A stretch of DNA of 5,810 bases from Nitrospirae bacterium RIFCSPHIGHO2_01_FULL_66_17 (GTDB lineage Bacteria > Nitrospirota > Nitrospiria > 2-01-FULL-66-17): positions 553 through 6,362 of the forward strand of contig MHEO01000058.1 of assembly GCA_001803875.1 (NCBI GenBank), written 5' to 3'. How positions within the stretch are numbered: the stretch's first letter is position 1; each line of letters begins with the position of its first letter. Below are positions 1 through 3,766 of the stretch, in pieces. The translations under genes were made by a program, and so were the position numbers. The notes below the pieces were generated by a model that was not told where the DNA came from, ran no database searches, and was given only the letters and a program-made list of their open reading frames with translations.

Positions 1-55
1 CCTCCCATCCTCGCTTGCGGAGCGCCTCGCAGCCCCCGTCTTCCCGGGGCGAGAA

Positions 56-71
56 GCGAGATGCTTTTGAC
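56..71 (+). repeat. Tail segment of the dispersed REP-like repeat
   Basis: The 16 bases GCGAGATGCTTTTGAC match the reverse complement of 1419-1434 at 15 of 16 positions. There the same segment directly follows the REP-like core at 1432-1467. A shorter, more diverged version (126-140) follows the core at 94-128. The segment therefore looks like a conserved tail of the repeat family. No clear core precedes it in bases 1-55, so this may be the remains of a degenerate or truncated copy. Confidence 0.45.
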
Positions 72-93
72 CCTTTGTCCCTCGCTAGCGTAG

Positions 94-128
94 CGCAACA
101 TAGGCGCGGTGTGTGCGCCGAGGCTGCG
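94..128 (+). repeat. REP-like palindromic repeat, copy 1 (diverged)
   Basis: This 35-base element starts CGCAAC and ends GAGGCTGCG, with inner arms GGCGC (103-107) and GCGCC (115-119) that can fold into a hairpin. It matches the copies at 1432-1467 and 1602-1637 except in the loop, where it reads GGTGTGT and is one base shorter. It lies just downstream of the FG-GAP gene stop codon (144-146, minus strand), so it falls in the 3' untranslated region of that transcript. REP elements commonly sit there and protect or terminate mRNA. The function here is inference. Confidence 0.7.
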
Positions 129-143
129 AGATCTTGTGACCTT

Positions 144-1301
144 TCACTGAACCCGCTTCGCCTTCTGCTCCGCCTCGCTCCGCCCCAGCCACACCACCAC
201 GTTCTCGCTCTGGAAATGCGCGACCGCGACGTCCGTCACGCCGTCGCCGTCGAAATCCTCCGCGACCACCGCGAACGGCCCGCGTTCGGTCTGGTAGTCG
301 AACGGGGGGAAGCGAAAGCTGCCGTCGCCGTTGCCGATGACGACCGAAAGGTTGTTGCTCACGCTGTTGGCCACCGCCACGTCCAGGTGACGGTCGCGGT
401 TGAAATCGGCCGGCGCGATGAACACGGGGCCGCTCTCCGCGGCGAAGCCCTTGCCGCTCTCGAACGCGCCGTCGCCGCGCCCCACAAACACCGTGAGCAG
501 ATTGCGTGGACCGTCGGTTTCGATGAGATCGAGGCGGCCGTCATCGTTGAAATCGCCCAGCGTGAGAAAGATCGGGCGGATGTGTTCGCCGTACTGGCCC
601 GCGGGGCGGAACGCGCCCCGGCCGTCGCCTAGAAACACCGCGATGTTGCCCTTCATCATCCCGCTGTTCGCCACCGCGAGGTCGATGAACCGGTCCCCGT
701 TGAAATCGGCCGCGGCCACGGCCGACGGCGTGTCGCCGGGGTCGAAGACTTCGCCGTCGCGGAATCCGCCGGCGCCGTCGCCAAGGAGGATCGCGATCTT
801 GTCGAACCGCAGGCACACCGCGAGATCGGCGAGCCCGTCGCCGTTGAAGTCGGCGGCGGTGAGGGCGAGCGGCGATTGGCCGACCGGGCGATGGACCGCG
901 TCGTCGAACGTCCCGTCCCCCTTGTTCTTCAGGATCGAGATCGAGTTGCTGCCGTTGTTGGCGACCACGAGGTCCGGCGCGCCGTCCTGCGTGACATCCG
1001 CCGCCACGAGCGTTCTCGGGAGTTCGCCCACGCGGTAGCGGACCCGCTCGTCGAAGGTCCCATCGCCGCGCCCCAGCAGGACCGAGACGTTCTGGCCGTT
1101 GATGTTCGCCGTGACGAGATCCGGAACGCGGTCGCGGTTAAAGTCGGCCGCGGCGAGGAACGTGGGGTTCTTGCCCGCCTCGTACGAGCCGACGACGCGG
1201 AAGAGATCCGGGGTCGGTTCATGCGCCTTGCCCCGCGTGCACGCCGGCGCCAGCATCAACGCCGCGACGGCCAGCCCCGCGCTCACGATTCCCGCGTGCA
1301 T
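144..1301 (-). CDS. Exported FG-GAP/VCBS repeat protein, probable seven-bladed beta-propeller
   Basis: A 385-residue protein of unknown specific role. Residues 1-20 form a hydrophobic signal segment ending A18-P19-A20, a good signal peptidase I (AxA) site. C21 follows, but P19 fits a lipobox poorly, so lipoprotein status is doubtful. After a short linker come seven units of about 49 residues, each with a DFNxDxxxDL-type loop (first Asp at 53, 102, 151, 199, 250, 299 and 349). Most units also carry an LGxGDGxF strand. Such Asp-rich loops bind calcium in integrin-type FG-GAP repeats. Unit 2 is atypical (DVTQDG) and unit 7 lacks the GDGxF end. Seven units predict a closed seven-bladed propeller outside the cytoplasm, probably for binding or adhesion. 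I chose the ATG at 1301 over the in-frame ATG at 1334 because a TATAAT box lies between them and neither has a Shine-Dalgarno sequence. The ligand cannot be read from sequence. Confidence 0.9.
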   Translation of the reverse strand: MHAGIVSAGLAVAALMLAPACTRGKAHEPTPDLFRVVGSYEAGKNPTFLAAADFNRDRVPDLVTANINGQNVSVLLGRGDGTFDERVRYRVGELPRTLVAADVTQDGAPDLVVANNGSNSISILKNKGDGTFDDAVHRPVGQSPLALTAADFNGDGLADLAVCLRFDKIAILLGDGAGGFRDGEVFDPGDTPSAVAAADFNGDRFIDLAVANSGMMKGNIAVFLGDGRGAFRPAGQYGEHIRPIFLTLGDFNDDGRLDLIETDGPRNLLTVFVGRGDGAFESGKGFAAESGPVFIAPADFNRDRHLDVAVANSVSNNLSVVIGNGDGSFRFPPFDYQTERGPFAVVAEDFDGDGVTDVAVAHFQSENVVVWLGRSEAEQKAKRVQ

Positions 1302-1308
1302 GGCGCGG

Positions 1309-1339
1309 ATTATAGCAAAGGTCGGCCACCCCATTGCAA
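1309..1339 (-). promoter_or_regulatory. Promoter of the FG-GAP gene, predicts a leaderless mRNA
   Basis: On the minus strand a perfect TATAAT lies at 1314-1309. A TTGCAA (4 of 6 to TTGACA) lies at 1339-1334, 19 bases upstream. Only seven bases (CCGCGCC) separate TATAAT from the ATG at 1301, so transcription would start at or next to the A of the start codon. The absence of a Shine-Dalgarno sequence agrees with this. The -10 box is strong; the -35 box is weak and its spacing long. Confidence 0.6.
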
Positions 1340-1362
1340 ATCGACCGCGATTTGCCTACAAT
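1334..1362 (+). promoter_or_regulatory. Putative forward promoter toward tRNA-Ser
   Basis: TTGCAA at 1334-1339 is followed after 17 bases by TACAAT (5 of 6) at 1357-1362, pointing rightward. Transcription would begin near 1369, giving a leader of about 120 bases before tRNA-Ser at 1488. The same TTGCAA is its own reverse complement and also serves as the candidate -35 of the leftward FG-GAP promoter. This is the only promoter-like pair I see ahead of the tRNAs. Confidence 0.5.
1336..1355. promoter_or_regulatory. Operator-like perfect inverted repeat in the divergent promoter region
   Basis: Arms GCAAATCG (1336-1343) and CGATTTGC (1348-1355) are exact reverse complements around the spacer ACCG. 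The palindrome overlaps the shared -35 hexamer and fills most of the -35 to -10 spacer of the forward promoter. A dimeric regulator bound here could block both directions. No regulator gene lies nearby, so the protein that might bind is unknown. Confidence 0.5.
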
Positions 1363-1431
1363 CAGGGGCTTTCTGTACGCGCGAGGGGGAAGACACTCAC
1401 GCGAGAGAAACCAAGAACGTCAAAAGCGTCT

Positions 1432-1467
1432 CGCAGCCTCGGCGCTGGAAACCGCGCCTACGTTGCG
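1432..1467 (-). repeat. REP-like palindromic repeat, copy 2 (left of tRNA-Ser)
   Basis: This 36-base element is the reverse complement of the copy at 1602-1637 with a single difference. It can fold on itself: 1432-1445 pairs with 1454-1467 over 14 positions with two mismatches and one G-U pair, around a loop that contains GGAAACC. A small hairpin (CCCGC 1471-1475, GCGGG 1479-1483) adjoins it on the tRNA side. The conserved tail at 1419-1434 overlaps its other end. In a rightward transcript it would lie in the tRNA-Ser leader. Confidence 0.85.
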
Positions 1468-1487
1468 TAGCCCGCTTTGCGGGGTTA

Positions 1488-1577
1488 GGAGAGGTGGCCG
1501 AGCGGCTTAAGGCAACGGTTTGCTAAACCGTCGTGGGGGCAAAACCTCTACCCAGGGTTCAAATCCCTGCCTCTCCG
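1488..1577 (+). tRNA. tRNA-Ser, anticodon GCU
   Basis: A full class II cloverleaf is visible. The acceptor stem pairs GGAGAGG (1488-1494) with CCTCTCC (1570-1576) and has discriminator G1577. The D stem is GCC/GGC. The anticodon stem ACGGT/ACCGT encloses loop TTGCTAA with anticodon GCT at 1522-1524, which reads AGC and AGU. A long variable arm (about 1533-1551) pairs seven positions, two of them G-U, around CAAAA, as expected for serine. The T arm is CAGGG-TTCAAAT-CCCTG. The CCA end is not encoded (CCC follows the discriminator), so a nucleotidyltransferase must add it. Confidence 0.97.
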
Positions 1578-1583
1578 CCCTTC

Positions 1584-1598
1584 CCCGCCCCCGGCGGG
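1584..1598. repeat. Small GC hairpin attached to REP-like copy 3
   Basis: CCCGCC (1584-1589) and GGCGGG (1593-1598) pair around CCC, six bases after the end of tRNA-Ser. It mirrors the CCCGC/GCGGG hairpin at 1471-1483 on the other side of the tRNA. This suggests each full element consists of a small hairpin plus the 36-base core. There is no T-tract, so an intrinsic terminator is unlikely. Confidence 0.5.
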
Positions 1599-1601
1599 TG
1601 G

Positions 1602-1637
1602 CGCAACGCAGGCGCGGTTTCCAGCGCCGAGGCTGCG
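1602..1637 (+). repeat. REP-like palindromic repeat, copy 3 (right of tRNA-Ser)
   Basis: This 36-base element runs from CGCAAC to GGCTGCG with inner arms GGCGC (1611-1615) and GCGCC (1623-1627). It matches the reverse complement of copy 2 at 35 of 36 positions and shares core ends with copy 1. Its tail after 1637 has diverged from the tail seen with the other copies. Together with copy 2 it forms a long inverted repeat with the tRNA-Ser gene in between. Confidence 0.85.
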
Positions 1638-1694
1638 AAATCAATTGGGGCATGAATTGGACACACTACGCGCCGTCGCGCATCACCATACCAC

Positions 1695-1771
1695 GCGCCC
1701 ATAGCTCAGCTGGATAGAGCGCCGGACTACGAATCCGTAGGTCGGGGGTTCAAATCCCTCTGGGCGCGCCA
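1695..1771 (+). tRNA. tRNA-Arg, anticodon ACG
   Basis: The acceptor stem GCGCCCA (1695-1701) pairs fully with TGGGCGC (1761-1767). G1768 is the discriminator and CCA is encoded at 1769-1771. The D stem is GCTC/GAGC. The anticodon loop CTACGAA carries ACG at 1729-1731, whose first base is normally edited to inosine by TadA so that CGU, CGC and CGA are read. The T arm is GGGGG-TTCAAAT-CCCTC. The first pair of the anticodon stem (C1722 and T1738) does not match, a minor oddity that is tolerated at that position. Confidence 0.97.
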
Positions 1772-1801
1772 CTTTGTTTCTCGTGCACGCCGTCCGGCCC
1801 T

Positions 1802-1807
1802 GGGGAG
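1802..1807 (+). promoter_or_regulatory. Ribosome binding site fixing the GTG start of the GGDEF gene
   Basis: GGGGAG lies six bases before the GTG at 1814, a normal Shine-Dalgarno spacing. The receiver domain also begins within a few residues of this codon, which supports GTG as the true start. Confidence 0.7.
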
Positions 1808-1813
1808 CAACAC

Positions 1814-2722
1814 GTGGCATCTCAAGTCCTGATCGTCGACGACGATAGCACGATGCGCGCCGACATGATCCGCATCCTGAAGGCCTCCGATCCCTTCGTG
1901 GAGATCACGGAGGCCTCGGACGGCATCGAGGCGCTCAAGGTGCTGGCCACCACGAACGTCGACCTGATCATCGCGGACCTGATCATGCCGAGGATGGACG
2001 GCCTCAAGCTGCTGTCGGCCATCCGACAGGACGAGCGCCTCGAGCACACGCCGGTCATCGTCGTCACCTCTCGCACCGAAATCGAGGAAAAGCTGCTGAG
2101 CTTCGAGCACGGCGCGCAGGATTTTTTGACCAAGCCCTACCATCCCGCCGAGCTGGTCGCGAGGGTTCGGGTGATGCTCCGGCTACAGGCCCAGATGCGC
2201 GCGATCGAGCAGAGCGCGGTCGTCGACACCCTGACCGGACTCTACAACCAGAGCTACCTCGCCGGCGCCCTCAGCCGGGAGATCAAGCGGTGCGAGCGGT
2301 ACAACCTCAATCTCTCGTGCCTGATGATCGACGTGGACAACTTCAAACGCATCAACGACACGCAGGGCCACCTGGCCGGCAACGAGGTGCTCCGCGCGCT
2401 CGGGCGGATGCTCCAGACCACGCTGCGGGGGTACGATTTCGCCGTCCGGTACGGGGGCGACGAGTTCGTGATCGTCCTCGCGCAGAACAACCCCGCGGGC
2501 GCGCGCCACGTGGCTGAGCGCATCCGCGAGATGGTGATGCACTACATGTTCCTTCCCGACCACTCGCCCCCCAACCCCGTCACGGTCAGCATCGGCATCG
2601 CCTCGACCCCCGGCGAGGTCCGCCCGTCGGCCGACCGGGTGATCGAGACCGCCGACCAGGCGCTCTACCGGGCCAAAACGAGCGGGAAGAACCGGGTCGT
2701 GGCCGTCGATCTCGCCGCGTAA
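1814..2722 (+). CDS. REC-GGDEF response regulator, diguanylate cyclase
   Basis: This 302-residue cytoplasmic signalling protein should make cyclic di-GMP from two GTP once its receiver domain is phosphorylated by an unidentified kinase. The REC domain (about 4-123) shows acidic pocket D9/D10, phospho-acceptor D55, T85 and K107-P108. A helical linker leads to the GGDEF domain (about 135-300), which starts at DTLTGLYNQ (138-146). Metal-site D173, guanine-contact N181 and the catalytic motif GGDEF at 214-218 are present. RxxD at 205-208, five residues before GGDEF, is the product-inhibition (I) site. Position 190 is Asn where well-studied cyclases such as PleD have Asp (D344), so nucleotide specificity may differ. 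The architecture is a single receiver like WspR, not the double receiver of PleD. The gene begins 42 bases after tRNA-Arg with no clear promoter of its own, so read-through from the tRNAs is possible. Confidence 0.95.
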   Translation: MASQVLIVDDDSTMRADMIRILKASDPFVEITEASDGIEALKVLATTNVDLIIADLIMPRMDGLKLLSAIRQDERLEHTPVIVVTSRTEIEEKLLSFEHGAQDFLTKPYHPAELVARVRVMLRLQAQMRAIEQSAVVDTLTGLYNQSYLAGALSREIKRCERYNLNLSCLMIDVDNFKRINDTQGHLAGNEVLRALGRMLQTTLRGYDFAVRYGGDEFVIVLAQNNPAGARHVAERIREMVMHYMFLPDHSPPNPVTVSIGIASTPGEVRPSADRVIETADQALYRAKTSGKNRVVAVDLAA

Positions 2723-2723
2723 G

Positions 2724-2745
2724 AACGCCGCGCCCGGGCGCCGTT
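2724..2745. terminator. Possible hairpin after the GGDEF gene
   Basis: Just past the TAA stop, a 12-base perfect palindrome (2730-2741) is flanked by AACG (2724-2727) and CGTT (2742-2745). They can form one stem with a two-base bulge. No run of T follows, so it would be a poor intrinsic terminator. It may act only as a 3'-end stabiliser. Confidence 0.3.
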
Positions 2746-2751
2746 CCCAAA

Positions 2752-2781
2752 TTGACACGCATTCAACGGGCTTCTTATAAT
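2752..2781 (+). promoter_or_regulatory. Strong sigma-70-type promoter of mrp
   Basis: A perfect TTGACA (2752-2757) and a perfect TATAAT (2776-2781) are separated by 18 bases, one more than the optimum. Transcription would start near 2788, about 20 bases before the mrp ATG. The Shine-Dalgarno AGGAGA at 2798-2803 fits in this short leader. No operator-like repeat overlaps it, suggesting constitutive expression. Confidence 0.85.
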
Positions 2782-2807
2782 GAAGCGCCCTTGAGATAGG
2801 AGAACCG

Positions 2808-3626
2808 ATGGCCGAACCGGATAGCCTGATTCCGTTCGTCAAACATACGATCGCGGTGAGCAGCGGCAAGGGCGGCGTGGGGAAAACCACGGTCGCCGTC
2901 AACCTCGCGGTGGCGCTCGCGCAGCGCGGCGCCCGGACGGGCCTGCTCGACTGCGACATCTATGGCCCCAACGTTCCGCTGATGATGGGGATCAAGCAGC
3001 CCGACATGGGCGGAGGCGAAGGACGGAAGCTCACGCCGCCCGAGCGATATGGGGTCAAGCTGATGTCGATCGGCTTCTTCGTCCCCGACGACAACCCCAT
3101 CGTCTGGCGCGGCCCGATGATCAACTCGGCGATCCAGCAGTTCCTCCGCGACGTCGACTGGGGCGCGCTCGACTACCTCGTGGTCGATCTCCCGCCGGGC
3201 ACGGGCGACGCCCAGCTCTCGCTCTCGCAGTTGGTCCCGCTCACCGGCGCCGTCATCGTCACCACGCCGCAGGAGGTGTCGCTGCTCGATTCCAAGAAGG
3301 GCCTCGCCATGTTCCAGAAGGTCCACGTGCCGGTCCTGGGGATCATCGAGAACATGAGCTCGTTCGTCTGCCCGCACTGCAAGGAGCACACCGATATCTT
3401 CTCCCACGGCGGCGGCCGGAAAGCCGCGGAGGCGCTCGGCGTGCCGTTCCTCGGCGAGGTGCCGATCGACCTCGCGATCCGCGTCGGCGGCGACGAGGGA
3501 CGCCCCGTCGTCGACGCGCACCCCGATTCTCCCCAGGCCGACGCCTTCCGCACGCTCGCCGACGCGATCGTCGAGCAGGTGCAGATCGTCACCGCCGCCG
3601 CGACCAAGCTGACCATCATCCAGTAG
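2808..3626 (+). CDS. mrp: Mrp/ApbC/NBP35-family iron-sulfur carrier ATPase
   Basis: This 272-residue cytoplasmic P-loop ATPase is a likely Fe-S cluster carrier or scaffold that passes clusters to apo-proteins. The deviant Walker A motif GKGGVGKT spans 20-27, with signature lysine K21 and P-loop lysine K26. DCDIYGPNVP (48-57) follows, then Walker B-like DLPPGTGD (127-134). The family CxxC motif is C188-P-H-C191, inside ENMSSFVCPHC; in characterised members these cysteines bind a bridging cluster between two subunits. The protein starts almost at the ATPase core, so the N-terminal MIP18/DUF59 domain of longer bacterial Mrp proteins such as the E. coli one is absent; short forms of this kind are known. 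The start is supported by AGGAGA five bases or so upstream and a consensus promoter. The stop codon TAG overlaps the first base of a strong hairpin. Confidence 0.96.
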   Translation: MAEPDSLIPFVKHTIAVSSGKGGVGKTTVAVNLAVALAQRGARTGLLDCDIYGPNVPLMMGIKQPDMGGGEGRKLTPPERYGVKLMSIGFFVPDDNPIVWRGPMINSAIQQFLRDVDWGALDYLVVDLPPGTGDAQLSLSQLVPLTGAVIVTTPQEVSLLDSKKGLAMFQKVHVPVLGIIENMSSFVCPHCKEHTDIFSHGGGRKAAEALGVPFLGEVPIDLAIRVGGDEGRPVVDAHPDSPQADAFRTLADAIVEQVQIVTAAATKLTIIQ

Positions 3627-3648
3627 GGGCGAGGCGCCGCCTCGCCCC
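3626..3648. terminator. Perfect GC-rich hairpin overlapping the mrp stop codon
   Basis: Arms GGGGCGAGGCG (3626-3636) and CGCCTCGCCCC (3638-3648) are exact reverse complements around one central base. In RNA this gives about nine pairs with a five-base loop. The first G belongs to the TAG stop. What follows is GGTCTTC rather than a T-run, so it could end mrp transcripts with a helper factor or protect their 3' end. Palindromes of this look also occur as dispersed repeats in high-GC genomes. Confidence 0.5.
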
Positions 3649-3664
3649 GGTCTTCAGTGGCGTC

Positions 3665-3699
3665 CGCCGGGTCCCAGCGCCTTGGCATGGGACTCGGCG
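3665..3699. repeat. Long imperfect hairpin between mrp and the yyaL-like gene
   Basis: Bases 3665-3676 pair with 3688-3699 over 12 positions, all Watson-Crick except one G-T. Inside, GC (3679-3680) can pair with GC (3685-3686) around a CTTG tetraloop. It lies 16 bases after the hairpin at 3626-3648 and 11 bases before a putative -35 box. It shows no similarity to the CGCAAC...CTGCG repeat family. No T-tract follows. Confidence 0.5.
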
Positions 3700-3710
3700 A
3701 CAGGAGCCGG

Positions 3711-3740
3711 TTTACAGGACGCGACGCGGCGTATTAAGAT
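3711..3740 (+). promoter_or_regulatory. Putative promoter of the yyaL-like gene
   Basis: TTTACA (5 of 6 to TTGACA) at 3711-3716 and TAAGAT (4 of 6) at 3735-3740 are 18 bases apart, the same spacing as in the mrp promoter. An overlapping TATTAA at 3732-3737 is an alternative -10 with a short 15-base spacer. Transcription would start near 3747, leaving a leader of about 20 bases with GGAGG in it. Confidence 0.4.
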
Positions 3741-3756
3741 GGGGCTCGCGTCGATC

Positions 3757-3761
3757 GGAGG
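3757..3761 (+). promoter_or_regulatory. Ribosome binding site of the yyaL-like gene
   Basis: GGAGG lies five bases before the ATG at 3767. It fixes this ATG as the start. The family's hallmark N-terminal motif then begins at residue 18, as in relatives. Confidence 0.8.
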
Positions 3762-3766
3762 CTCCA

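Noticed and set aside
144..1150. Regularly spaced DNA similarities about 147 bases apart, CRISPR-like at first sight
   Set aside because: The repeats are imperfect, far too long in period for CRISPR, and explained by the seven coding units of the FG-GAP protein.
1302..1334. Longer start of the FG-GAP protein at the ATG at 1334
   Set aside because: It adds 11 residues ahead of a normal signal peptide, has no ribosome binding site, and would place the perfect TATAAT inside the coding region.
876..1526. Long forward open frames opposite the FG-GAP gene
   Set aside because: They lie on the strand complementary to a clear repeat protein, show no family motifs, and one runs into tRNA-Ser. High GC content creates such frames.
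1432..1637. Intact transposon carrying tRNA-Ser
   Set aside because: No transposase is encoded between the repeats and I found no target-site duplication outside them. REP-like elements are a simpler reading.
1642..1694. Separate promoter for tRNA-Arg, starting with TTGGAC at 1657
   Set aside because: No -10-like hexamer lies at a suitable distance before the tRNA. The CAATT/AATTG pair at 1642-1659 is too short to interpret.
1488..1771. tRNA genes as an integration site for a genomic island
   Set aside because: No integrase is present and I see no direct repeat of a tRNA 3' end elsewhere in the window beyond the TTCAAATCCCT shared by both T arms.
1727..2959. Long minus-strand open frames across the GGDEF and mrp genes
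   Set aside because: They overlap genes with full catalytic motifs on the plus strand and have Arg/Ala/Pro-rich or His/Asp-rich compositions typical of shadow frames.
2775..3521. Minus-strand open frame of about 248 codons opposite mrp
   Set aside because: It mirrors the mrp codons, has no recognisable domain, and runs across the mrp promoter and start.
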